From: Patiria pectinifera
Lineage: Eukaryota > Echinodermata > Asteroidea > Valvatida > Asterinidae
Direction of reading: 5' to 3'
DNA length: 64,000 bases
Assembly: GCA_029964075.1 (NCBI GenBank)
Contig: CM057144.1
Coordinates: 8,641,281 to 8,705,280, forward strand
Shown: piece by piece, positions 22,391-33,637 of the stretch
Numbering within the stretch: position 1 is the first letter of the stretch
Layout: each line of letters begins with the position of its first letter
Position numbers and translations under genes: made by a program
The notes under the pieces: generated by a model
Seen by the model: only the letters and a program-made list of their open reading frames with translations
Database searches by the model: none
Told to the model about the DNA's origin: nothing

Positions 22391-23234
22391 GTCAGCACAA
22401 AAACTTCAGAAATAGTCGATTTAGTAATCGATGTATCGAAATCCAAAATCGAATATATTCAATATATCAATTATCCCATGTAAAAGTTACGGTTACAGAC
22501 CATCCATTAAAAAGAAAATAAATAAAACAATTATAAAAAAAAGAGAAGAAATTGATATCAAAGGAAACCGAATTAATTAATAGGCACGTATTCGCGGTTG
22601 GAGTCTGATCTATCGCACCTGTTATTATTGTTTATTGTCCCCCAGTACTTTTGTACGGCGATAGCATGACTCCTTGTTTGCAGGGGACGTATTAAGTTGT
22701 GAACTCCAAACATGATGGTTGGCATCGACCATTTTGACTCTCCGACTCTGAACTTGCGAAACGAATCAAGGATAACTTTTACGGTAGATTTTTGTAGTCT
22801 ATAAAAACAGTGCACTTTCTAGTCACAAGTGTTCAAGATAAAAAAAAAATCAATTTTGGCACCGAGATTTAAAGAACGGCGCACAATACCATCATACCAC
22901 CATCAGTGGCTTAGTATCATTTCAAAACAAGGTACAGTAAAATCTCAATAGGTCAAACTCTGATTTAAAACAACTGTTTAGTCAAACAAAGAATCCATTG
23001 CCTTCAGTAATGTTTATAATAATGATATACATGTACAACCCTGCTAAAGTCAAAACTCTGCTGAAGTCAAATTTTGAACCTGTTCCCTTGAGGTTTGACT
23101 TATCAAGATTTCACTGTATTCTCAACGACTACAAACTAAAAAGGACAAAAAAATGTCTATCACATTTTTGGTATATGAAATACGGGTTTTGAAGTGCCTT
23201 ATGTATATTGAAATTTATGCAAATAGTGGGTGTA

Positions 23235-24267
23235 CAGGGTGAGTCAAAAAAAAACGAAACCCAAATGTCGGGACTATTGTTTTAGTGAAGTTCTGCATGT
23301 AGCACTTTCAAAATCCAGGATATGAAAGCCCAATTCATAAGCTATCTGTTAGTATAAGAATCATTCAAATCACTGATGTATTTTTTTTACATTTCAAGTT
23401 ACGGAATTTTAAACACAACCACCTTTTTAAAGTTCTGTCCATGGATCACAAAAAGGTAAGTGTTTTTTTAGCAAAACAAAAACAAATCACATAGGGATGT
23501 GTGTGAATTGTTATTGTTTTGCTGAAAGAACGCACACCTTTTTTACCCCTCAGCCGAGAGGCTCGAGGGGTATTGTCATCGCCTAGGGCGTCTGTCCGGC
23601 CGTCCGGGCAGCTTAGTTTCCGGATGATAACTTGAGTTAGAAATGTTGTTTGGGGTTCTAACTTCGGTTGGGGGTTGCCCTTAGAAGTAAGCAAGTTGGG
23701 ATTGGTTTTTGGGTCCAAAGGTCAAGGTCACCATGGTGAGTTAAATGTAAATGGTTGCCGGATGTTAACTTGAGTTAGAATCACATTTTGCTGTCTAACT
23801 TCGGTAGGGGGTTGCCCTTGGGTACATGCAAGTTGGGATTGGTTTGGGGGTCAAAAGGTCAAGGTCACCGTGGTGAGTTAAAGGTAAATGGTTTCCGGAT
23901 GATAACTTAAGTTAGAAATGAAATTTTGGTGTCTAACTTTGGTAGGTGTTTCCCATTGGTACAGGCATGTTGGGACTGGTTCTCTATGTTGAGTTAAAGG
24001 TTAATGGTTTCTGGATGATAACTTGACTCTGGCTGAGGGGTTTCAACAGCAACGCTGTTATTTTTGTGATCCGTGGACAAACTTTGAAACGGTTGTTGTG
24101 TTTACAATTCCGTAACTTGAAAAGTACTAGAGTGATTTGAATGATTCTTGTACTAAAAGAAAGCTTATGAATTGGGCTTTCATATCTTAGATTTTGGGAG
24201 TGCTACATGCAGAACCTCACTAAAACAGTAGTACCGACATTTGAGTTTTGCTTTTTTTGACACCCTG
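23235..24267. mobile_element. Mariner-like nonautonomous element with about 215-bp TIRs, TA target
   Basis: The element is flanked by TA on both sides (23233-23234, 24268-24269). It starts CAGGGTGAGTCAAAAAAAA and ends with the inverse, TTTTTTTGACACCCTG. The TIRs extend to about 23452 and from about 24057, sharing 'ctgcatgtagcact', 'atgaaagcccaattcataag', 'aatcattcaaatcact' and 'aagttacggaatt'. The core is a tandem array of about 120-bp units with GGATG(A/T)TAACTTGAGTTAGA and AAAGGTCAAGGTCACC. TA targets and CAGGGTG termini fit Tc1/mariner/pogo-type elements. No transposase is present. Confidence 0.8.
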
Positions 24268-25299
24268 TAGTTTGCAGACAGCATACAGCAGCCGGACGGC
24301 GCCTGGCATGTTGTTGCTAGGCATCTATATAATCATGGTGACAGTAGCACATAAAATGACTGCTGCTTACTGGTGTAAACTGAACACATGCCGCTTTGCC
24401 GTCCCATCTATTGGTCACAATTATTATGTGTTGTATTAAACATGATTCTGTTATCAGCTAGCGGAAAAATAATACAAGTCATTCTAGATCGAAAGTGTCA
24501 ATCAAAGGGCGGCTTTGATGTTGATCATCAGTCGCAGGTGCAGTGATGTGGCATTCGGTACCAACTTATCAAATGTGAATGGGAAACAATGTGTCTGTGC
24601 CAATAACAATCAATCTTAAGTCCCAAATTTTCACAGCTTTCTCTCGGACATTGCTCAATTTTTTTAAAACAAATCTCAGCACTGAGAGTTTGCCCAGAAC
24701 CGGCGTTTTCTTTTGAGAAGAAAAATGTGAGTGAGAAACATTCATAGAGACAGTCATGGAGACAGGCGTTACAGGGTGAGTGAAACAGAAACAAAAGTTA
24801 TCAAGTTAGAAAATATTTTATGACTACCAGTATTGTGGGATGCTTCATTTAAAAAAAAAAATACTAATGAAGTACATGTGTTATTGATGAGTAAGCATGA
24901 AAATCTCATATAATTTCAAATTTCATGTTATTTGCTTAATTTAATCACAATAAGTTACCTCTGTTTTAGTGCAAATACAACAAAAGTCGCTGTCATTTCA
25001 AAAATACTTTTTTCCCTCCTACATGTATACACAAATCTGACAAAAAATAATGCTTCGGTCTTGCTCGAATTATAACAGTCTCATTTGTATTTGAATACAT
25101 GTACCTGTGTGTAATAGCTTCCGAATTTAACATTCCGTTTTCGGCTGTTCTGATTTGGGTTCTTTCATAAAAAGTATGCGTAACTTCTGATAGCATGTAT
25201 CAAATTCAGTAATGTCACAAGTGGAAAATCATGCTAATTTAAAACATGACTCATTTGTGTATCAAATTTAATTCCTTTTTACTGAAATAATAATTAACC

Positions 25300-26235
25300 C
25301 ATGTCTCTTTCTTTTTTTATGTCAGCTGAGGTACATGTATGTGACACTGAATTGCAACTGCCCCCATCGCCGCCCCCATCATCACCATCCACATCAAGCC
25401 CACCATGGACAGAGACCGAGAAAAAGAAGACCAAGAAATATCAGCCAGCAGGCTCGGACCTGATCCTGATCCCCCTTCTGCTTATCAACAAGACTGTCCC
25501 CCTGATGAGGATGGCTGGAACCCCACATTGAGCGATATCCAAGTAAGAAGTTTCAAAGGCAAGAAACCCTGTGGCTCCACATTTCGCAAGAAGGCATCTC
25601 CACTAGACTATTGCTACATGTTCTTCCCCCTTACACTTCTCCTTTCTATCGTCAAGTGGACAAACAGTAAATTGGCTTCTCGTGATCTGAAGGTGACAAC
25701 TACGATATCAATAAAGTCAAGGCCTGGTTTGGCATTCATATTCTGATGGGACTTGAAAAACTTCCAAGCTACAAAAATTACTGGTCAACCCATTCTGGCC
25801 TGAGAAATTACCCGATCTCAAGAACAATGACCCGAAATCGCTTTGACTTTCTAAACCAACACATAACTTGCAACGACCCCAAGAAAGACCCTAGCCTAAT
25901 CCGTGACAGAGCCCAACATTGCCAGGCTAGAAAGAACAATCCCCTGTTTCTTTCCAGCCTCTGTGGAAGAAAGTCACCAAGCATTGTTGGCAGAAATACA
26001 AACCACGCAGCACCCTTACAATCGATGAGGCGATGATCAGGTACTTGGATTTAAAGTTGGGGTGAGGAATTTCTTCATGCTTTGCAACCAAATCGCACTG
26101 GTTTTCATGTGGAAGGACAGTTGCGTGATGATGCTCCTCTCGACGGTCCACCAAGGATGGCGCGATCCCTTAGCACATACTCTGAAACGCAAGATCCCCA
26201 GCAGCAAGACTGGCAGACTTTAAGTCAAAGGCAAT
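25300..26235 (+). pseudogene. piggyBac transposase fragment
   Basis: Three frames together give a piggyBac-like N-terminal half. GWNPTLSDIQVRSFKGKKP, KASPLDYCYMFF and VKWTN lie in one frame (25405-25690). KVKAWFGIHILMGLEKLPSY and YWSTHSGLRNYPISRTMTRN followed by RFDFLNQHI lie in the next (about 25695-25930). LTIDEAMIRYLDLKLG lies in the third (26015-26062, stop). LTIDEAM contains the first catalytic Asp of the family's DDD triad; the later two are absent. Two frameshifts and the truncation show it is inactive. A left arm of the Penelope-flanking inverted repeat follows directly, suggesting later disruption. Confidence 0.8.
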
Positions 26236-26236
26236 T

Positions 26237-26665
26237 GATATTGTCGTCATTACGTTTCGTTTCTTGTGACTTAAAACGTTAGGATTAGAAAAGGTGCCCA
26301 ATCGTTGGACTTATTTGAAGAATTGTGCCCATTAATCAAATTACTATTTCGACATATATTTCATTCACTTCATTCGGTAACATTTATTTCCTCTTCGATC
26401 AAAACATATAAGAATACAGATAAGAAAATCAAAAAGAGGAGGCAAAACCTAAAAAGCAAAAGCTTGTGTAAGGCATGCCATGCATGCATTTCCTTATAGG
26501 TATAATGTATAAATAAAAGTAGTTGGCTGTAAGTTTTGAATCTTCTTTTTCTGTGCTTCACAGTTAACATTAGAATCAGGAATAGACCTTTTACAATATG
26601 CTCTTTACTTATGATATGGAAATTAAGCATTAAGATCAAACACCTTCGTAGTTTTGCTTTTTGAT
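26237..26665 (+). repeat. Left arm of inverted repeat flanking the Penelope-like element
   Basis: The arm runs from 'attgtcgtcattacgtttcg' through 'gaagaattgtgcccattaat', 'gtagttggctgtaagttttg', 'cattagaatcaggaataga' and 'gcattaagatcaaacacctt'. It is the inverse of 29100-29392. The left arm carries about 130 bp (roughly 26365-26495) missing from the right arm. Confidence 0.85.
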
Positions 26666-26709
26666 ATGTATGTATATAGATATATTATGCAATAAATTCA
26701 GGATATGGG

Positions 26710-29060
26710 TTAATCAAACTTTGGCATATTTCTCTTCTGGACAGACTGTTTCCAATGAGCTGATGAGTGCGTTATGGTACGAAACAGTCTGTCCAGAAGA
26801 GAAATACCGGGTATGCCAAAGTTTGATTTTTTTTCCATCCAGTTGGATTCAGTGAGTCTGCAGAGAGATGTAGACTGGGAAATAATCTGATCAATAGCGA
26901 TGATATTTAAGTGTGAAAAGTTGTGGCCGGGAAGGTTAAAATGTTTGGTGGTGGCATGGTGTTTTTTATTGAGGGAAATGTCTGATCGGTGTTCTCTGAA
27001 CCTGGTTTTGAGTGTAGTACTTGTTTCCCCAATGTACTGGAGATTGCATATGGTGCATGTGATGCAGTAAACTATGTTTTGTGAAGTGCATGTTAAGTTT
27101 GCCTTCATGGGAAATGTTTCGCCCGTTGAGGTACTGCTGATTTGGGTGTCATTTTTTGCATGTTGGCAGGTTATGCATCGTTTGGCTGAGCATTTCAACA
27201 ATCCTTTTTTGAAAGAGACCATGGGGTGTGTGGAAAAACAGGATCTGAGTCTGTTGGAGGATTGTATGATATGAAAGTTGGTGTTCAGTATTTTCCTGGT
27301 GTCTGGGAGTGATGGATTGTATTGAATGCATAGGGGGATACGTTGATTACCGTTATTGCGTTCCTTACTTTTAGGCTTGAGTGTGCTTTGCCGGCTGAGG
27401 TTACGTGCATTGGTGTAAGCTGCATCAATGATGTTAGGGGGATAGCCTCGGTTATGAAGTTGTGTTCTGAGATCAGAAAGACGCATCTCATAGATGTTGT
27501 CATCCGAGCATATTCTCTTAGGTCTGTGAGCAAAGCTGTAGGGTAGGCTCTTGTTTGTATGGAAGGGGTGGCATGAATTAAAGGAGAGATATTGATGACT
27601 GTCCGTGGGTTTGGAGAATATGTCCGTTGATAGGAAACCCTGATTTAAGTGGACGAGAACATCAAGGAACGAGATCATCGAGTAGGAGCATTCATGTGTG
27701 AATTTGATTGTGGGATAAAAGGAATTACAGAACTTTTTGAATGTGTTAAATTTGTCTTCATCCTGGGTACAGATAAGAAAGATGTCATCAATGTATCGCC
27801 AACAGTGTAGGGGTTTGTACGGGGTCTGTGATAGAATATTGGACTCTAGTCGGCCCATAATCAGGTTGGCATAGTTGGAGGCCATTGCTGTGCCCATGGC
27901 TGTGCCGTGTACCTGGAGGTAGTGTTGCCATTGAAATCGAAGTTGTTGAGGGTTAGGATTAATCTGATGAGATTGGTGAGAGTGGGAGTCGAGGGTGAGT
28001 GTTTAGGGCGATTGCTGAGTGTTTCGGCACATGCGCTGATGCCTTCGTTGTGTGGGCTGTTGGTGTATAGAGACTTGACATCCATGGTGGCAATGAGGGT
28101 GTTGGCGGGCAGAGGACCAGATTCATTGATGCGTTCAATTTATAGGAGGAAATCATTGGTGTCTTGGATGTACATGTACGCGTATGAGGGTAAGAGTCGA
28201 ACTAGGGGTTTCAAGTGAAAATCAACAAATTTGGAGATGTTTTCAGTGGGCCCCCCATTTCCTGAAACTATGGGTCGGCCGGGGTTCCCTGTCTCATGGA
28301 TTTTGGGTAGGAGGTAGAGTTTTAGGGTTCGGGCAGATGTGGGGATGAGAAAGTCTTTAGTTTTCTTGTCTATATCACCGTGCTTGTGTGCGGCTTTCAC
28401 TGCATCTGATATGAGACGGGAGTGTTTGTTGGTGGGGTTCGAGTCTAACATCTTATCAAACATATTATCACTAAGTTGTCTGTTAGCCTCATCTATGTAC
28501 CATTGCCTGTCCATGACTACAACGGCAGAGCCCTGGTCTGCTTGTTTGATTACAATGTCAGTTCTAGTTTTCAGATCCTTGAGGGCCCTGCGATCGGATG
28601 GTGACAGGTTGTCAAATGTTCTACGAGAGGGCGTTGTGAGTAGTTCATCACTTATGCAGCTAATAAAAATTTCTCAATAGCTGGTTCCCGGTTGGCTGGA
28701 GGGGTCCAATGGCTTGGCTTACTGAAAGGTGGTTCCTGTTTGGTCGTCTTGTGTATTTTCTTCTTCAGAGTAGAAGAATTCCTTTAATCTGAGACGTCTG
28801 CCATACTCATTGACCCTCGCCTTGGTTTCGATGCTTTTAGGGCGTTGAGGGGTGGGGCAAAATGATAGGCTGTGTGACAGAACCGAAGTCTCATGTTGCG
28901 TTGGGGGTGTTGATGGGAGGTTGATAACACATGAAATGTCAGTGTTCCGTTTGTGGGTGTTGTCTCGTCTTCTTTTGAAGATAATTTTTTGGACGAATCT
29001 TTGTGACTTGCATCGATGCGGGGTGTGGTCGTTGCCTCGTAGGGTATTTGTTGTATATAT
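26710..29060 (-). mobile_element. Penelope-like retroelement (RT plus GIY-YIG endonuclease), defective
   Basis: Read on the minus strand from about 29056: KARVNEYGRRLRLKEFFY, then DIVIKQADQGSAVVVMD, LYLLPKIHETGNPGRPIVSG, RT motif A in MDVKSLYTN, motif B in MGTAMASNYANLIMG, motif C in WRYIDDIFLI, and a C-terminal GIY-YIG domain with YCITCTICNLQYIGET followed by KTRFREH. This order is diagnostic of Penelope-like elements with an EN domain. The longest intact stretch is 26710-27897 (395 codons). Frameshifts near 28660-28740 and 27920 and a stop near 28140 disable it. The 3' end runs into a palindrome with a ribozyme-like core. The element sits between inverted repeats. Confidence 0.92.
26714..26827 (+). 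ncRNA. Hammerhead-ribozyme-like core within a palindrome at the Penelope 3' end
   Basis: On the + strand, CTGATGA (26760-26766) is followed by GTGC-GTTATG-GTAC, a stem II with a 6-nt loop. Then come GAA (26781-26783) and ACA-GTC-TGT, a 3-bp stem III, and C26793 as the cleavage-site base. This matches the hammerhead order CUGAUGA, stem II, GAA, stem III, UH. Penelope-like elements are known to carry hammerhead motifs. Stem I is poor next to the core (only the first pair forms), because the upstream strand 26719-26752 is an inverse copy of 26781-26822 and would form a competing long hairpin. The core lies antisense to the reverse transcriptase. Confidence 0.5.
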
Positions 29061-29099
29061 GAATAAAACCAGAGAAGTTAGGTCTGTCTATCATTTATC

Positions 29100-29392
29100 A
29101 AAGAGCGATATTATGAAGGTGTTTGATCTTAATGCTCAATTTCCATGTCATAAGTAAAGAGCATATTGTGAACGGTCTATTCCTGATTCTAATGTTTAAA
29201 TATTGAAACACAGAAAACGAGATTCAAAACTTACAGCTAACTACTGTTATTTATACATATAAGGAAATATATGTTGAAATTGTAATTTGATTATTGCGCA
29301 CAATTCTTCAAATAAGTCCAAAATTGGGCACATTTTCTAATCGTAATGTTTTAAGTCACAAGAAACGAAATGTAATAACAACAATTAAAGCC
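29100..29392 (-). repeat. Right arm of inverted repeat flanking the Penelope-like element
   Basis: The inverse of this stretch follows the left arm base for base over most of its length, sharing 'tttcgtttcttgtgacttaaaac', 'aataagtccaaa(a)' and 'gtgaacggtctattcctga' with only scattered differences. Such inverted terminal copies are compatible with Penelope long terminal repeats, which can be inverted, or with a pre-existing foldback element. Confidence 0.85.
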
Positions 29393-31225
29393 AATGACCA
29401 AAAAACGAACTTGCTTTTCAATTCAACACCGATTGCTACACGAGACGAATTTCACAAATTTAGGACAAATCGGTATGCTAAAAATTTGAATTATACTGAA
29501 CCTTAAATGAATGTAGTGGTGGATTTTTGAAAATTCAAATTGAGAATTGAACTTGGCGATGTTCAGGGGTGAAATTAAAGTATCAATAGGGAATTCCTGT
29601 GATACAAGTGTTAAAGTAACCGGGAAAACCTATATATAAGAGAATACATGTGTAAGCAAAAGAAAGAAGATTTGGTTTCTCTGTTTTAACTTTTGGGGTT
29701 TTTAATTGTTTTCTATCTAAATACAACGTACATGTATACAAGTACAAATGTAACCAGTATCTTAAAAGTTCAGAGAGTACTGAAGTCAACAATTACCTTT
29801 GACAGTCTAATGCCCTAAAGCTGCTGGTATATGACCCCAAGGCCCCTGGTAAATGAAATGGGTGATAAAGAAGCCCAACAAAAACAATTACCCAGATTTG
29901 GATATTGGACCAGGAACTGTGCTAGAAACCATGGTTGAGTGCACCCATGAAAACATGCCTGTGAACACCCCCAATTAATCTCTAACACATACATTTACAT
30001 TTGACAAGGAACTGTACAAGGAACCATGGGTGAGCTCGCCCACGAACAAATGCTTATCCACTACCCCAAACTCCAGCGTATGTACATGTACATTATGTAC
30101 AGTGTACATGTACATGTACATGTATGTATGTACCAGCACAAGTCATCACTGCACTGAACCACGTGGAGCTGTGTTTTATAGCTCCATGACTGAACCATGG
30201 AGCTATAAAACACATAGCTCCATGACTGAACCAACCCTGTGTGTCCCCACTCAAGCACAGCCCATGGGAGTAATTGCCCACCCTATTAACATAAGTTAGA
30301 TAACCCAGTCCACTGCAAACACATTGGTTCATTTTGTTAGGTTTGGGATCAGACCTCTCCAATCACTTGACAATGCATAGACCCATCCATACTAGTCAAT
30401 CAAACTGACAGTTGGAGTTTGGCAGGATTAGTACTGTTGCCAGTAAGTACCCATCATGTGAGCAGCTGTTGGAGTTTGTGAGGTTTGGTATGCTTTCTAG
30501 TGAGAGAGCCTAGGGGGTTAGGTTTTGAGCAAAGCTTCAGCATCAAGTTTGGCCTGCAAATTTTCTTAGGTTATTACCATCACTTTCTGTTTTGTTGTAA
30601 TCCAATGGCTGTTCAACACATGGCAGTCAGTTGGAGCTACCATTTGACAAAAATGTTTTCAATGAGTCACATTCTTGGTTCACAATTTGTGTTCTAAAAT
30701 CTCTGCCTGTGTAACCTCATGACAGTTCCCTCATTTGTTAAAACAGCATGGTACATTTTAAATGTAAAAAAAGTGTATAATGTACAAAAATAATAAACCA
30801 AACAGTGGTTCTTACAATTTTCTTAGCATTCAGAGGAATATATATTTGCAAAAAAAATCTGTTTCAGGGTAAAAGTGATTTTATGGACCCCTTAAGTTTT
30901 TATTGAAGTTTGAACTGTTGGTTTTATGCCTCTCTATAGACTATGCATGACATACTCACACCAGAGGGCCTTCTCTTGAGTACATGTAGGCCTATGTTTC
31001 TGAATAGTCTTTTTAGTAATTTTTGTATTCAATTTTTGTTTCTTTTACATAGTTTTCAAAATGTACTAAACCTACACGTCAAAGCATACTTTGTAAATTG
31101 AGCTACCGTACATGTAAAATTTACTCTTGATAGTCTTTAAACACAAATATATATTGCACAGTTTGTGTGTTTGCAGAATTTGTTTTAAAAGGCAATTAAC
31201 TCATTTTTCTTCTGCTATTTTGCAG
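29393..31225. other. Intron sequence with TACATG microsatellite and a short hairpin
   Basis: A TACATGTA-rich tract lies at about 30079-30133. An 18-bp perfect inverted repeat (GTGTTTTATAGCTCCATG, 30171-30188, with its inverse 30196-30213) is followed by a third copy of the CATAGCTCCATGACTGAACC word. The rest shows no recognised element. Confidence 0.7.
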
Positions 31226-31303
31226 CATTTGTGGGTTTTGAAACGAACAACAAATATACTGTGAAAAACACTCTTGGACAGCAAGTTTTCTATGCTGTAG
31301 AAG
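31226..31303 (+). CDS. PLSCR: Phospholipid scramblase, second coding exon (25 full codons)
   Basis: The acceptor TATTTTGCAG ends at 31225. The first two bases complete a codon begun in the previous exon, and the frame reads FVGFETNNKYTVKNTLGQQ followed by VFYAVE. It ends in phase 1 before a strong GTATGT donor at 31304. This matches the scramblase strand block GFETNNKY...QxVxxAxE, the start of the beta-barrel that wraps the C-terminal helix in this family. The intron before it is 13.2 kb and full of transposons; the one after is 16.0 kb. Confidence 0.93.
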
Positions 31304-33629
31304 GTATGTATACATTTTACCCTAATATTTCCAAATCCATCAAAAATCCATCCCCCATTTTGGGGATTTTAGTAGGCAAGCAATGAGTACCAAGTCCATC
31401 AAAATCAGCCTGCAGTAGTGGTGGTCTTGTAGTGATTTCAACGGAATTGGTCCTGAAGCATTATTATGTGAAGCAGGGTCAGTGATATTGGCGGGCTTGG
31501 CCCAGTGCTTAAAGGGAATCATTTGCTTTTGCTGTCACTTTCAAAAATGGATGGATTTAGGGGCCAGGGGGTTGGTAATTATTTAGCAAATATTGTTACA
31601 CTGACTTTTTTGACGTTTTGGGTTCGTAGATGCTATAAAAACCAAGAAAAACAATCATTTTCCTGTAGTCTGGTTCCCTGATTCCATTTAAGATAAAATG
31701 GAGCAATTTATAGACATTGGGGAAATTGTAAGGTCAGGGAACCAGTCTAACTGGCTTGTACTCGTTCATAGGTGTGTAATCGATTGCAAAAAATGCGGAC
31801 TAACTAAATATGGTCAATTGGGGCCAGTATTTGAAAACAAAGCCATTTTTTCCAACGCTGGTCGGCTGATCAAAATACCACTTTTCTTGAAAATGACAGT
31901 ATACCAGGTGCCATGATTTTACAGGATGCTTTCATTCACTAACAGTCCAGCAAGGTATTTCAAAATAATTTGGTAGTTTTATTTTTTGGTGTTTGCAAAT
32001 GTTGTATTTTCCCTTTAATAAAAGGGAGTTAGGGTTAATAAAAAAAAAAACCACGTGGACAGGTTCATGCATACAATTTTTAAAATGTACATTGTATATT
32101 TGTCCCTGGTATAGTCGACTCTCGTTAATACGAGGTTCTCCGGATTTACTAAAATATGTTGTGTTATCTGGAAGCTTGTCTTATGCAGAAAGCTGTTTCC
32201 CCCACTCACCGTCAGCAATCATGCATCATCCGAACAAAATAACTATATGTGCATGCCATGTAGGTGTTTTCCAAAAATGGCACATTGTTTTGCTTTTGAA
32301 AGCATTCTCACATATACGGTACATGTATAGGCCCCCCCAAAAAGTGTTCGGTTTCTGGTATGGAGCTTGCCCCAAAAGTGGTGCGGCGACGCATTTTTTT
32401 TTCTTCCCCCCTTCAAATGTCGGCTAATTGCAGATGATGCTTTGATTACCTTAAAACTCTCACAAATATCCTTCAGGGTGGAGCTTGAGGTGACATCAGT
32501 AAGGCCATAGGGCTTGAGCATTCTGCACCTACTGGCACTTACGATCTCGACCGACACAAACATTTTTTTGGAATTTTGGATAGACAAGACAAAAATCAGA
32601 GAAAACGGTAACGTCAGACCATACAGTGACATCGATATCATGCATGTGCTGCCAAGGCTGGTCATTAGTTTGCTCCCTACATATTGCGCTTATTAAAAAG
32701 TGTTTACAGGTTCCAGATACACTACTATCACTCCCTCAGTCTGGCTTCCAGAAGCACAATTATAAAATTACAATACTGTCTGCAAATGGTGCCAGACTAA
32801 ATTTAGTGCAAAATAAAAATTGTGCAGCAGCAGGATTCCAGTCAAACCTGTGAGTTTGGTGGTTTTGAGACATCATCTTACTTTGAAATTTTTTAAAATT
32901 TTGCCGATGCACGTGGCTACGGCGATGCGCGCGCAGACCAGAAACCAAATTTTTTCTTTTGCCTTAAAGTGAGATGTACACGTATGATTACTAAAATTCA
33001 GACGATATGTATAAAACTTGTAATGTAAAAAGATTGAGTTGGCATTTTGATCACCAAAATGGCTGCACCAATAGCTACATCGCCTCTGCAATTTTTGAAA
33101 CGGCATTGACCTTAAAATTGTCTGTGCTGTCTGCTTGTGTATTTGTCACGTCTGTAGAACTTCAAACTTATGTAATTTTCGTATTTTATTTTTTTCTTTC
33201 GAACTTTGTTCTTACATGTATGATGTGTTTGATCCTGCGGAGTTAAGGGAGGGGCTATTGCCTCATCTACATGTTTTCTTGTCTGGAGTTATTTTGTAGC
33301 TTTTCAGTGGAATTGGCTAATTCTACTGCGCTCTCCTTACGTCTGTAGAGAATTACTACATATGCATTATTCCCTTGAGAGCACCAGCCATACGCTAAGA
33401 TTTATTACCCTAGTACCTTGGGCCCGCTCGGCATACTTCCTCTTTTCTCTTAGCGGCGTTTCGTGAGAGACGTATATTTACAGAGCTCTCGCTTTGCAAA
33501 TTTTTCTCAGTCTTTCCTCAGCCAATTTTTATAGCTAAGTTCATTGTTTATTCATCTATTGGTCTTCTATTATTGCTTCTACAAGTTGAGTGAGGTTTTG
33601 TAACATCAGGTCTTTTTTTTTCCCGTGAT
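31304..33629. other. PLSCR: Start of scramblase intron 2, no clear element
   Basis: Intron 2 is 31304-47322 with a GTATGT donor. This part contains a GACTCTCGTTAATACGAGG hairpin word near 32114 and open frames on the minus strand near 32243-32665 that I do not recognise. Confidence 0.5.
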
Positions 33630-33637
33630 ATTTCTTG

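Larger units (their letters stand above)
17990..31225 (+). other. PLSCR: Scramblase intron 1, 13.2 kb, transposon-rich
   Basis: It is bounded by GTTGGT and TTTTGCAG. Besides the elements listed separately, near 18124-18198 a 28-bp AT-rich word (AAAAAACCACTAATAAAAAA core) is directly repeated. The stretches 19875-20940, 21845-22200, 22440-23232 and 24270-25300 hold no element I can name, apart from small direct repeats such as GAGTTGTCCCGTGGT (about 20790-20830). Confidence 0.7.

Noticed and set aside
25490-25520. CTGATGAGGATGG word as a hammerhead core
   Set aside because: It lies in the piggyBac coding frame and lacks a GAAAC partner.
28339-28680. Plus-strand frame of 113 residues
   Set aside because: It is antisense to the Penelope reverse transcriptase, which explains the openness.
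32243-32665. 140-residue minus-strand frame as a nested gene
   Set aside because: No recognisable domain, no splice or start context, and only moderate length for a low-GC genome.
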